Source of the DNA: Gammaproteobacteria bacterium | GTDB taxonomy: Bacteria > Pseudomonadota > Gammaproteobacteria > Pseudomonadales > Azotimanducaceae | Direction of reading: 5' to 3' | Assembly: GCA_002715785.1 (NCBI GenBank) | Contig: PBAA01000018.1 | Span: forward strand, 4,128-36,864 | DNA length: 32,737 nucleotides | Shown here: positions 16,005 to 25,600 of the stretch, in pieces | How the letters are laid out: every line of letters starts with the position of its first letter | Numbering within the stretch: position 1 is the stretch's first letter | Position numbers and translations under genes: made by a program | The notes under the pieces: model-generated | Databases searched by the model: none | The model's input: only the letters and a program-made list of their open reading frames with translations | What the model was told of the DNA's origin: nothing

Positions 16005-17439
16005 GTTCGTACGCCGGATGAAGTGCGTGCCAGTCGGTTTCATTTTGATATTGGCATCCGAGCGAGAGGATCGATGATTCGCCAAAATGCGGGCCAATGA
16101 GTTGCATCCCAACGGGCATTTGTTCTCTCATTCCGCATGGCAGTGAGAGGGCGGGAAGCCCCGCGAGACTGGCCGGGGTCGTGTAGATATCTTGTTGGTA
16201 CATCCCGACTGGATCTTCGATCAATGCTTCGCGTTCGAAGGCGGTTGACGGCGAGACAGGCGTGAGGAGGACGTCAACTTCCATGAAGGCGTCTAAGAAA
16301 TCCTGACGAATAAGACGGCGGATTTGTTGGGCTTTCAAGTAGTAAGCGTCGTAGTAACCCACTGATAGCGCATAAGTACCTGTCAAGATGCGTCGTTTAA
16401 CTTCGCTGCCGAAGCCCTCGGTACGGGAAAATTGATAAAGATCGTCTAGATTCTCGGGCGACGTAGTTCGATGCCCGTAACGAACACCGTCATAACGCGA
16501 CAGATTAGTCGAGGCCTCCGCTCCAGCGATCACATAATAAACTGCGATCGCCGCTTCGGTGTGCGGTAACTCCACTGGAACGCAGTCATGACCCAACGAT
16601 TCAAGTGTGTGACGAGCTGCTTCAAGAACCTTGGCCATCGAGGAATCGAGGTCGTTCCAGTATTGGGACGGGATGCCTATCTTCAGGGGGCGACGCGAGC
16701 TATCGATATCTGTCGCTTCGGCGATCGCGCTGGTTGAATCATTCGGATCGTGTCCTTCCATTGCGTTAAGTAAGGTCCCAGCATCTGAGGCCGTACATGC
16801 AATAGGCCCGCCTTGATCCAAACTTGAGGCAAACGCAATCATGCCGTAACGAGAAACTCTCCCGTAAGTCGGTTTTAAGCCGGTAACACCACAAAAACTC
16901 GCGGGCTGCCGGATTGAACCTCCGGTATCGCTACCGGTGCAAGCGGCGGCCAGGCCCGCTGCGACTGCCGCGGCTGAACCGCCAGAGGACCCGCCGGGAA
17001 CGCAAGCTTGATTCCATGGATTCTTTACCGGTCCGTAGAAGCTGGTTTCATTACTCGAACCCATCGCGAATTCGTCCATATTGGTTTTACCAAGAGTTAT
17101 GGCACCAGCCTTACGTAGCCGGTCGACAACCGTGGCGTCGTATGGGGCGACAAAATTGTGGAGCATGCGGGATGCGCAGCTCGTTAATAATCCCTCGGTG
17201 CAGAAAAGATCCTTATGGGCGATAGGAATTCCTGTTAGCGGGCCGGTACGCTTATCAGCGATGGCTTTATCGGCGCTTTTGGCAGCAGCGAGAGCGCGGT
17301 CGGAGTCAACAGTTATAAAGCAGTTAAGATCCGCTGCGGCATTGATTCGACCGAGATAAAAATGCACAAGTTCCTCGGCACTGAAGTCGCCGTTGTCAAG
17401 GCCAGAACGCAGCTGAGCCATATTCGCGTATGGGTTCAT
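15997..17439 (-). CDS. gatA: Asp-tRNA(Asn)/Glu-tRNA(Gln) amidotransferase subunit A
   Basis: GatA is the glutaminase subunit of the amidotransferase and releases ammonia from glutamine. It belongs to the amidase-signature family. The 480-residue product shows the Ser-cisSer-Lys triad: K76 (AHKD), S151 (PGGSSGGS) and S175 (DTGGSIRQPAS), with the spacing of characterised GatA proteins. Its start overlaps the gatC stop as ATGA and its stop lies within the gatB start, so the three subunits are translationally coupled. Confidence 0.97.
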   Translation of the reverse strand: MNPYANMAQLRSGLDNGDFSAEELVHFYLGRINAAADLNCFITVDSDRALAAAKSADKAIADKRTGPLTGIPIAHKDLFCTEGLLTSCASRMLHNFVAPYDATVVDRLRKAGAITLGKTNMDEFAMGSSNETSFYGPVKNPWNQACVPGGSSGGSAAAVAAGLAAACTGSDTGGSIRQPASFCGVTGLKPTYGRVSRYGMIAFASSLDQGGPIACTASDAGTLLNAMEGHDPNDSTSAIAEATDIDSSRRPLKIGIPSQYWNDLDSSMAKVLEAARHTLESLGHDCVPVELPHTEAAIAVYYVIAGAEASTNLSRYDGVRYGHRTTSPENLDDLYQFSRTEGFGSEVKRRILTGTYALSVGYYDAYYLKAQQIRRLIRQDFLDAFMEVDVLLTPVSPSTAFEREALIEDPVGMYQQDIYTTPASLAGLPALSLPCGMREQMPVGMQLIGPHFGESSILSLGCQYQNETDWHALHPAYEHD

Positions 17440-17717
17440 TCCACGACCCTTGGAACCAAATAGAGGCCATCACGCGTTTGTGGAGCTATCGCCTGATACC
17501 GTTCTTGTTCGAACGAGGTGTCAGGCTCATCGGGTCTAAATCGTTGGTTGACCTCGAGAGGATGTGCTAGCGGCTTAACCCCATCGGTATCGATGGATTG
17601 CATGAAATCGACCAATTCAACGATGGAAGATAAGTCCCGTAACAGCTTTTCGCGATCGTCTGGTTGCAACGAGAGTTGGCATAGCGATAGCAGTTTGTCG
17701 ATCGTTTGTTGGTCCAC
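17436..17717 (-). CDS. gatC: Asp-tRNA(Asn)/Glu-tRNA(Gln) amidotransferase subunit C
   Basis: GatC is the small scaffold subunit that wraps the GatA-GatB interface. The 93-residue product has the family pattern: an N-terminal helix (IDKLLSLCQLSL), then LSSIVELVDFMQSIDTDGVKPLAHP and the C-terminal DGLYLVPRVVE. The start is GTG at 17717. It is the first gene of the gatCAB operon and is divergent from mreB, sharing a 189-base upstream region. Confidence 0.95.
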   Translation of the reverse strand: MDQQTIDKLLSLCQLSLQPDDREKLLRDLSSIVELVDFMQSIDTDGVKPLAHPLEVNQRFRPDEPDTSFEQERYQAIAPQTRDGLYLVPRVVE

Positions 17718-17839
17718 TTTCAGGCCATTTCAGCGTGTCAGAGGCCGCATAATCTAAAACAGGTTCGGCGAATTGGCCAAGGTCTTTTATATGAGGACCG
17801 AAGCGCCAGCATACAACAAACAGAATCGCGATAATCTGC

Positions 17840-17869
17840 TTGCTTCAGGTGGTCAGTGTCTCGTGCTAG
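17840..17869 (+). promoter_or_regulatory. Candidate sigma70-type promoter for mreB
   Basis: TTGCTT (17840-17845) and TGCTAG (17864-17869) are separated by 18 bases and lie about 40 bases upstream of the likely mreB start. The -35 is a fair match and the -10 is a moderate one. This is pattern matching only. Confidence 0.3.
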
Positions 17870-17906
17870 AGTCCTGGGTCCCGCACGGGGAACAGAGAAA
17901 AGCAAG

Positions 17907-18947
17907 GTGCTGAAGAATATCCGAGGTCTTTTTTCCCGGGATCTCTCGATCGACCTGGGTACGGCGAACACGCTGATATACGTGGGTGGGCAGGGTATTG
18001 TTTTGGACGAACCGTCCGTCGTTGCCATTCGCACACATAAGAATGGTCGAGAATCAATCGAAGCGATCGGTATGCACGCAAAACGCATGCTGGGTCGCAC
18101 CCCGGGCGACATCACAGCAGTGCGACCTCTTAAGGATGGGGTTATCGCTGATTTCGATGTAACCGAGCAGATGCTCAGGCACTTTATTCAGAAAGTACAT
18201 CCCAAGCACGCGCTCGGACTGAAACCCAGTCCGCGAATCGTTGTGTGTGTACCGTGCAAGTCGACGGAGGTTGAACAGCGAGCCATTAGAGAATCGGCTG
18301 AACGGGCTGGTGCGCGCGACGTACTCCTGTTAGAGGAACCCATGGCGGCCGCGATTGGAGCGGGACTACCCGTCGATGAAGCAGTCGGCACAATGGTCAT
18401 TGATATCGGGGGCGGTACCACAGAACTCGCGATTATTTCGCTTAGCGGCGTCGTGTACTCAGACAGTGTGCGGGTTGGCGGCGATCGATTCGACGAAGCC
18501 ATCAGCGCATACGTACGTCGAACCCAAGGTAGCTTAATTGGCGAAGCTACCGCCGAAAAAATAAAAGAGGAGATAGGCACGGCGTATCCCCAAAACGATG
18601 TACTAGAAATTGATGTACGTGGCCGAAATTTAGCCGAAGGGGTCCCTCGCAGTTTTACACTCAACAGTAATGACATTCTCGAGGCACTCCAGGAGCCTCT
18701 CTCCGTGATTGTGCAAGCGGTCAAACGTGCGCTGGAGCAATGTCCGCCCGAACTTGCATCGGATATAGCGGAGAGCGGGATGGTATTGACGGGTGGCGGA
18801 GCGCTGCTGAAAGACATTGACTTGCTATTGGCGGAAGAAACCGGGTTGCCCGTTATCGTTGCCGAGGACCCGCTAACTTGCGTCGTGCAAGGAGGCGGGA
18901 AACATCTAGAGGATCTTGCGCACGCGAAACCCGCTTCAATGCTTTAG
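17907..18947 (+). CDS. mreB: Rod shape-determining protein MreB
   Basis: MreB is the bacterial actin that forms membrane-associated filaments and guides lateral wall synthesis with MreC, MreD, RodA and PBP2. The 346-residue product has phosphate-1 (LSIDLGTANTLIY), phosphate-2 (VIDIGGGTTELAII) and adenosine (VLTGGGALL) loops of the actin fold. I place the start at GTG 17907, giving (M)LKNIRGLFSRDLSIDLG, which matches the usual N-terminus and length of 347; the longer frame from 17856 would add 17 unlikely residues. It heads the plus-strand series mreB-mreC-mreD-maf-rng-yhdP. Confidence 0.96.
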   Translation: MLKNIRGLFSRDLSIDLGTANTLIYVGGQGIVLDEPSVVAIRTHKNGRESIEAIGMHAKRMLGRTPGDITAVRPLKDGVIADFDVTEQMLRHFIQKVHPKHALGLKPSPRIVVCVPCKSTEVEQRAIRESAERAGARDVLLLEEPMAAAIGAGLPVDEAVGTMVIDIGGGTTELAIISLSGVVYSDSVRVGGDRFDEAISAYVRRTQGSLIGEATAEKIKEEIGTAYPQNDVLEIDVRGRNLAEGVPRSFTLNSNDILEALQEPLSVIVQAVKRALEQCPPELASDIAESGMVLTGGGALLKDIDLLLAEETGLPVIVAEDPLTCVVQGGGKHLEDLAHAKPASML

Positions 18948-19045
18948 GCCGCCGTAAAGGGACGCCGAAACGCTATAGCGGCCCGAGGTTTGTTGTTGCC
19001 CTACTGTACAATTATTTTTCTGTACGAATGACCGGGTGAACGACA

Positions 19046-19876
19046 ATTAGGCGACTGTTTACCACTGAATCGAGTTCAAAGTACGTTCTATTTGCTCTGT
19101 CGTTAATTTCAGCTTGCTTGCTATTGGTGGAGTCCTATAACGAGACGTTACTCGACCCGCTAAAGCAAGGGGTTGCCATAGTCGCAAGGCCAATCCAATC
19201 GATTGCTGAAGCCCCTTATTTTCTGACGGACGCGTCGATCGATTTTTTCTCTTCTCGAAATAACTTGCAGAAAGAGAACTCTATTCTGGAAAACCGGATA
19301 CGCGAACTTTCCTATGGTTCGCAGCGACTGGCCGCGGTCGAATCTGAAAATACTCGCTTGAGAGAGCTGCTTGGAAGTCGCAAGCGCTTGTCCGGAGATG
19401 TTTTGGTTGCAGAAATTGTGGGAATCGATCCCAACATACAGAGGCGCGAGGTAGTTATTGACAAAGGGACGGTTGACGGCGTGCGGGTCCGTCAGGCGGT
19501 GATCGAAGCTGAAGGCTTGTTCGGCCAGGTCATTGCGACCACCCGGTCCAGCGCTCGGGTTTTAATGGTGTCAGATCCGAGGCATGCAATTCCAGTAGAG
19601 GTTGTTCGGTCCGGATTTCGTTCAATTGCGGTGGGAATGGGTCTTAGCGATCGTCTTTATCTTGAAAACGTGTCTACCACAGCGGATCTCATAATAGGCG
19701 ATGTGCTGGTTAGTTCCGGATTGGGTGAGAGGTTTCCCAGGGGGTATCCAGTCGGCGAAGTACGATCGGTTGACATCGACCCAGCGAGGAACTACGCGGA
19801 CGTTTACACGAGTATTCAGGCTCGGCTAGATACGAGTCGTCATGTACTTATCTTGTTTGACGGGATGGCCCCATGA
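19046..19876 (+). CDS. mreC: Rod shape-determining protein MreC (start codon uncertain, probably non-ATG)
   Basis: MreC is a bitopic inner-membrane protein whose periplasmic beta domains link MreB to the wall-synthesis machinery. The product, about 276 residues from 19046, has a membrane helix (KYVLFALSLISACLLLV), a coiled coil (FFSSRNNLQKENSILENRI onward) and the C-terminal beta domains. No ATG or GTG lies in frame between the TGA at 19037 and the helix. The best match to known N-termini is IRRLFTTESSSK, starting at ATT 19046, about six bases after GGGTGA; CTG at 19055 and TTG at 19118 are alternatives, but the last would remove the helix. Its stop overlaps the mreD start as ATGA. Coding content is secure; the start is not. 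Confidence 0.9.
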   Translation: MRRLFTTESSSKYVLFALSLISACLLLVESYNETLLDPLKQGVAIVARPIQSIAEAPYFLTDASIDFFSSRNNLQKENSILENRIRELSYGSQRLAAVESENTRLRELLGSRKRLSGDVLVAEIVGIDPNIQRREVVIDKGTVDGVRVRQAVIEAEGLFGQVIATTRSSARVLMVSDPRHAIPVEVVRSGFRSIAVGMGLSDRLYLENVSTTADLIIGDVLVSSGLGERFPRGYPVGEVRSVDIDPARNYADVYTSIQARLDTSRHVLILFDGMAP

Positions 19877-20367
19877 ACACGCCGGTTCGTGGAATCGTCG
19901 TTCTACTCATTCTTCTGATCGGACTACTTTTGACCGTTGGCCATTTACCCCGAGTGCTTCCGGACTGGATCGGGTGGTTGCGCCCAGAATGGATGGTGTT
20001 GATTTGTTTTTTTTGGGCAATCGAATTACCAGAGCGAATAGGCTTGGTAAGTGTTTGGGCGTGTGGATCAGTTATGGATGTCATGGTTGGCGATGCAATC
20101 GGTACAAACGGCGCCTGTTTAGCTTTAGTCTCGTTTGTTGGTTGGAAGCTGCAGTCCCGAGTAAGTCTCTATTCACCTTTCCAACAAATTGCGCTGATGT
20201 TTGTGATCTCTCTGGGCGTTCTTTGGATCAAGGCCGTTATTGACAATCTCTTCAATGGCGTTGCGTTTACAACACATATTCTAGTGAACGCGGCCTGCAC
20301 CAGCTTGTGGTGGATCCTAATATCTAGGGTGCTTGGCCGCGTCAAAACGCGGTTCGATATTCGGTGA
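19873..20367 (+). CDS. mreD: Rod shape-determining protein MreD
   Basis: MreD is a small polytopic inner-membrane protein of the elongation complex. The 164-residue product is hydrophobic, with about five membrane segments, an early proline-rich LPRVLPDWIGWLRPEW stretch and DVMVGDAIGTNG, which are typical of MreD. Its position between mreC (ATGA overlap) and maf (GTGA overlap) settles the call. Confidence 0.94.
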   Translation: MNTPVRGIVVLLILLIGLLLTVGHLPRVLPDWIGWLRPEWMVLICFFWAIELPERIGLVSVWACGSVMDVMVGDAIGTNGACLALVSFVGWKLQSRVSLYSPFQQIALMFVISLGVLWIKAVIDNLFNGVAFTTHILVNAACTSLWWILISRVLGRVKTRFDIR

Positions 20368-20942
20368 GCGAAGCTCAGTTTATTTTAGCTTCGAAATCGC
20401 CGCGGCGGGCTGATCTTCTCCGGAGCGTAGGATTCAAATTCTTGATTGAGCCTGCCGACATCGACGAGTCATTAAAAGTGGGGGAGGGTCCACGAGATTA
20501 CGTCCGGCGTATGGCGCGATCGAAGGCGAGACATATCCGCGCGGACCTCGCCGTGCTGGGTGCGGATACGATTGTGCATGTCGACGGTGAAGTTTTAGGA
20601 AAGCCAGCAGATCGAGGTCAGGCTATTTCTTTTCTTGACAGGCTTTCGGGGCGCGAACACGAGGTCATGACTGCGGTCGCAATTTCTTTACGTGACCGAA
20701 TCGAAATCGTTGACGTAGTAACGAAGGTACATTTTCGCGATCTGAAGTCCGGTGAGGCAGCACGATACTGGGCAACGGGTGAGCCGCTCGATAAGGCGGG
20801 CGGTTATGGGCTACAGGGTGTGGGCGCAGTATTTGTGGATCAAGTAATCGGGAGTTACAGTGCGGTGATTGGGCTGCCGCTAGTGGAAACCGAACGCCTT
20901 TTGAGTTCGTTTGGTGTTGATACGTGGCGAAACCGTGCTTGA
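20364..20942 (+). CDS. maf: Maf family nucleoside triphosphate pyrophosphatase (YhdE type)
   Basis: This predicted house-cleaning pyrophosphatase hydrolyses non-canonical or excess dTTP/UTP and modified derivatives to monophosphates. The 192-residue product has the Maf motif ASKSPRR (9-15), catalytic D68 in GADTIV and the conserved KPADRGQAISFLDRLSGREH segment. The start is GTG, overlapping the mreD stop as GTGA. Its position between mreD and rng is that of E. coli yhdE. A role in septum inhibition was described for the Bacillus homologue. Confidence 0.95.
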   Translation: MSEAQFILASKSPRRADLLRSVGFKFLIEPADIDESLKVGEGPRDYVRRMARSKARHIRADLAVLGADTIVHVDGEVLGKPADRGQAISFLDRLSGREHEVMTAVAISLRDRIEIVDVVTKVHFRDLKSGEAARYWATGEPLDKAGGYGLQGVGAVFVDQVIGSYSAVIGLPLVETERLLSSFGVDTWRNRA

Positions 20943-20951
20943 TTAGGTCAG

Positions 20952-22484
20952 ATGCGCCAAGATTTATTCATTGATGTGAACGAGTACGAGACGCGTGTTG
21001 CGCTTTATCGGGATGAAATCTTGCAGGAAGTGCATATCGAACGCGATGGTCGATACAGCTTAACGGGCAATATCTATCGGGGTCGTGTCAATCGAGTTGT
21101 TCCTGGCATTCAGGCCGCCTTTGTCGATTTTGGAGGCGATCGTTCAGGCTTTTTACACGTACGAGATGTAGTGCCCGGTGGCGTGGGCGGCGTCGATTCC
21201 GATAAAAAGGACGCAGAAGAAAACAGCCGAGACCAATTCGAAGACGCATTAGATATACGAAGTGCTCTGCACGAAGGCCAGTCATTGCTGGTACAGGTAA
21301 ATAAGGACCCTATCGCTGGGAAAGGCGCTCGATTGACCACCAAATTGACGCTGGCTGGACGGTATTTGGTGCTCATGCCATATAACAGCCGCATAGGTGT
21401 GTCGCAGCGTATTCGGGAGGAAACTGAACGAGAAAGATTACGTAATTTGATGGACGATTTTAGGCATGAAATGTCGAGTCCCCATGGATACATCGTTCGA
21501 ACGGTGGCTGAAGGAGTACCGATCGAGGATCTTGAAGATGATGTCGAATTTCTTGAGCGCTTATGGCGGCAGGTCACTGAAAAGGCGAAAGCTGCAGCAA
21601 ATGGCGAAGCTGTGTACCAAGAACTTCCTCTGCATACGCGTGCACTCCGAGACCTCGTTAATGCTCAGGTACAGTCGATCGCGGTGAACGACGAAGACAC
21701 GATAGAGCAAGTAAAAGATTTCGTGGCGAGTTACATGCCGGAATACATCCCGGGGTTAATGTTAGCGGCCGATAGCGAATATCAAAAAGACAAGCTGGAT
21801 GAGGAGCTAGCCAAGGCGCTGATGCGGGAAGTGACGTTACCGTCCGGTGGATATTTGATCGTTGAGAATACCGAGTCGATGTGTACGGTCGACGTAAACA
21901 CTGGCCGTTTCGTTGGCTCTAAGAACCTGGAAGACACTGCATTTAAGACGAACATGGAGGCGGCTCGAGTGATTGCCCGAGAGTTGCGAGTTAGGAATAT
22001 TGGCGGACTTGTCGTGGTGGATTTTATCGACATGGACGACGCGGTGCATCGTTGCGACGTTATGGAGACCTTCGAGAAATCATTTGAAGGCGATCCAAAT
22101 CGCGTCCAAATCGGAGACTTTTCGGAGTTTGGACTGGTTGAGCTGAGCCGAAAACGTACTCGTAAAACTCTAGCGGAACAGCTGGGGGAACCCTGTTTGA
22201 GATGCAGTGGTGAAGGGATTGTTAAGAGCGTTGAAACCACTTGTTTTGATCTGTTTCGTGCGCTGCACGCTGATGCCAAGGCGCGTGTCGAAGGCGCAGG
22301 GCTCGGACTGGTGTATCTAGTCAGGACACGTCAAGAGGTTGTGGATCGAATGGTTGGTCAAGAGTCAGGCCGGCTAGAGCAATTGAGTTCTAAGTTGGAG
22401 TGCGAAATTCGCTTTGAAGTTGAGCACGACGGGGGACTTGGCGAATATACGTTGGTTCGACTCTCTGACCCACAAAGCGGTTAA
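20952..22484 (+). CDS. rng: Ribonuclease G
   Basis: RNase G is an endonuclease of the RNase E/G family that processes the 16S rRNA 5' end and decays some mRNAs. The 510-residue product has an S1 domain (about 37-128), the catalytic aspartates D314 (CTVDVNTG) and D357 (VVVDFID), 43 residues apart as in RNase E, and the zinc-link cysteines CLRC (415-418). No long C-terminal scaffold follows, which favours RNase G over RNase E. A short acidic insert (about 77-100) interrupts the S1 domain, as also seen in some homologues. It starts nine bases after maf. Confidence 0.97.
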   Translation: MRQDLFIDVNEYETRVALYRDEILQEVHIERDGRYSLTGNIYRGRVNRVVPGIQAAFVDFGGDRSGFLHVRDVVPGGVGGVDSDKKDAEENSRDQFEDALDIRSALHEGQSLLVQVNKDPIAGKGARLTTKLTLAGRYLVLMPYNSRIGVSQRIREETERERLRNLMDDFRHEMSSPHGYIVRTVAEGVPIEDLEDDVEFLERLWRQVTEKAKAAANGEAVYQELPLHTRALRDLVNAQVQSIAVNDEDTIEQVKDFVASYMPEYIPGLMLAADSEYQKDKLDEELAKALMREVTLPSGGYLIVENTESMCTVDVNTGRFVGSKNLEDTAFKTNMEAARVIARELRVRNIGGLVVVDFIDMDDAVHRCDVMETFEKSFEGDPNRVQIGDFSEFGLVELSRKRTRKTLAEQLGEPCLRCSGEGIVKSVETTCFDLFRALHADAKARVEGAGLGLVYLVRTRQEVVDRMVGQESGRLEQLSSKLECEIRFEVEHDGGLGEYTLVRLSDPQSG

Positions 22485-22617
22485 CTAAGTCGGACAACTA
22501 CGGGACGTGAAAGCCACAAAACGAGATCACTTGGCCACGATCGTTATTGAAAAATCGGACTCTGAGAGTTGATGTGGCTGACTTTGAGCGCGCCGAAGCA
22601 AGGGTAGGGAGGGGACG

Positions 22618-25600
22618 TTGAATCGTTCGCTAAAATACTTACTACTCTTCGTAATTGCAGTGCTAGCGTTCTTTGCCGGGGTTCAGCTCATCGGGAGAAT
22701 TTTTTCCGCAAATCTCACCGACTTGGAACCCACGATCAACGAATTATTGGCCCCTTACGATGTAACTTTGGAAGGAGCTAAGGGTGGTTGGAGTTACGTC
22801 AATCCGATATTTACCGCGCGTCGTATTACTTTCTCGGGCGGTCAGCTAGACGAGGTCCTATTCGAAATCAACCTTCTCAAGAGCCTTCTAAACAACCGCA
22901 TTGTCGCAAACAGGTTGATAGTCGGTTCGGCGCACGTTGGTGTCGAGTACGTAGATTCTGGATGGCGCCTAAGAGGCTCGGGGGGAACGGGCATGCCGGC
23001 GCCCGACATCCTTAGTTTTCTGGTCGATAGCCAAGACCTGCTTTTTTCAGCGGAGCTACAAGCTTTTCGTTACGGTAAGTCGGCATCTTGGGTAATCGGA
23101 GCTAGGAGCTTCAACCGCGACGGGCACCACCGTATTTCACTTACCCTCGCTCCAGACAAGAACTGCGTGAGCTGTAAAGGTCGTTTGGAGCTCGATTTTC
23201 GTGATTCGGTTTGGGGACGTAATGACGGTAACGGGCTAGGATTCGTGGATCTAACGGACGTGACTTTTGACGATGAAGTAGCTGAGATCCTTGGTCTTCC
23301 GGTCGGCAAATGGAATATGACGGGAGGCTGGAAAAAAAATGCAAGAGAGGAACTTTTTTCGGTCGAGATACTGTTTGAACGCGGACAGAACGACGACTCT
23401 AGATTTGTCGCGTCTGCGAATCTCAGCGGCAGCCTCCAAGGCGATCGATACCGCGGATCCATCAACATTGTCGGACTCGATCCGGTGGCAGGCCGTATAG
23501 AACTTTCGCCTCTCAGCGTACATACAGATGCTCGCGATCTACTGGAACTATTTAGTCCGGCAATTGAGTTGCGTACCTTATCGACGTTGGCGACTGGTCT
23601 CTACGGTCTTGACCACCCTGTTGGGCGTCGGATTAAAGAACTGGGTGCATCTGGCCGTTTGCAAGGAGCAGTTTTTCTTGTAGACCAACAGGGCACCGCA
23701 TTTGCCGCAGAAGCCGACCTGTTGTCTCTCAAGAACCATCGAGGAGGACCAGCTTCAGAGTCTGTTTCTGGATCAATACGCGGACATGGAAGGGTGATCA
23801 AACTAGATCTGGCTTCCAAGTCGGGGACAATCGCATTGCCTAAGGTGTTTGAGGACCCCCTACTCTTTGACGAGGCGGTGGGCCCGATCGTCTTTTGGAT
23901 CGGACGAGATTACGTTGGTATTCGCGGAGAAAACCTCAGCTTTACTACCGACGAAAGCATCATTACGGGCGGCTTCGGACTTTCGATGCCAAAAATAGAC
24001 GGACGCGAGCATCAAACCACCTTGGTTGCGAATGTGGAAAAAATGGGTGTTCGAAGAGCGAAGAAGTATGTCCCTATCGGCCTACCTCAAGGACTGAAAT
24101 CTTGGTTGAAGACTAGTTTGCGAAATGTCGGTTCCTTTTCGGCCGTTCAATTGGTTTACCACGGTCGCAATGTTATCTATCCAGGATTGCCATTGAGGCG
24201 AGCTGAACTTCTGGCGGACTTTGAGTCGCTGTCGATTGATTTCCATGAAGACTGGCCGCTGGTTTCTGCCGCTGACGGGCGACTTGAGGTCAGGGCTCGA
24301 GAAAGTCGAGTCGAGTTGCAGGAAGCAACGAGCTTTGAGGCGAAAGTTACTAACGCCGTCGTTTCGATACCGTCAAATGGTTCCTTTATCGACGCGAAAT
24401 TGGACGTCGTAGTACCCGTCCCTCGCGCGTTGTTATTTGCTCAGGAAAGATCGATGGAGCTCTTAGCTCCCGTAATTGGTGGTGGTTTGGTTGGTGAGGG
24501 TTCCCTCGGTATTGATGCCAGTTTTAGAGTACCGCTGACGGATCGCATGGGGGAGCCCGGAGACTTCCAGTTGAAGTTTGAATTCAATAATGTCGCGGTC
24601 TCACTTGATGATCCGAGCATGCGTTTGGACGCTTTAAATGGGGCGGTCGAGTATCGTTCGCCATACTCGATCGTAAAGAGCGATCTGTCCGCAAATCTAT
24701 TCGGCACGCCAATTGACATTGAAATCATCTCAGGGAGTAACGCAGACGAAGAATTCATGGGAGTAGCACTGACTGGGCAGTTAAAGGTGGCTGATTTGCT
24801 CGCTCTACTTGAAGTAAACAACCCGAATATTGCGACCGGAAACATGGAGTATTTGGCGAATTTATCGATCTTTGTGGATTCGGCACGACCGTCTGAACTG
24901 GGCTTCACATCCGATCTGGTTGGCGTCGGCCTAACACTGCCGGACGAGTGGGCGAAACCACCTTCGGTAGCACGACCTTTGGACGTCAATATTCAATTCT
25001 TGGATTCGTATACATCTGTAGCGTTCCGTCACGGCACGACTGCAGGATGGATTCACCTTTCTAACAATCGGATAAGTCGCGGATCGGTTGGAGTCGGAGC
25101 ACCGGCGATCGTCGTATCAGAAAACGAAGAACGTTTGGTTGTTTCCGGCGGTTTGGATTCTCTAGAAATCGACACGAAACTTGCTAATTCAAACGACCTA
25201 ATCGACTGGCGATTGAACAATTTTCGAATAGATGCGCTGCGGGCAGGCGCCGTGGAGTTCACAAATGCGATCGTTTCGGGCCAATCGGTTGGCGACGCTG
25301 TAGAAGTCCAACTGTCTTCAGACCAGATTGATGCGACGTTTGTTCGGAAATTCGACGATCCGTGGAAAGTCGACGTAGATGAAATTCGAATCGCAAATTT
25401 CAATCCAGTTGGGAATGCGGGAACGTCCGACCCATTGTCATTCGATATATCAGGGAAGATTGTGCCCGCGGACATTACGGTTCGTAGCGTGTTGGTGACC
25501 GATATCGATGGGTCCATCAACGATTTTGGCCGCTGGCGTTTTCGCCTCCGCCCGCACCCCGACGGGTTGCGAGTGCATGGGCTGGAAGGTGCAATACGCG

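Noticed and set aside
18188..18817. 209-codon open frame on the minus strand
   Set aside because: It is antisense to mreB, whose reading frame is certain; composition follows the mreB codons and no domain is recognisable.
18948..19045. CTGTAC repeated 16 bases apart in the mreB-mreC gap, suggestive of a regulatory site
   Set aside because: Two six-base copies are easily chance, and the mre genes are expected to be co-transcribed.
21782..22279. 165-codon open frame on the minus strand
   Set aside because: It mirrors the catalytic region of rng and has a serine-rich translation typical of antisense shadows.
22485..22617. Possible separate promoter or sigma-54 (-24/-12) site before yhdP
   Set aside because: I found no convincing TGGC-N-TTGC pair or good -35/-10 pair in the 133-base gap.
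24441..24989. 182-codon open frame on the minus strand
   Set aside because: It lies wholly within yhdP and is serine/proline-rich without any recognised motif.
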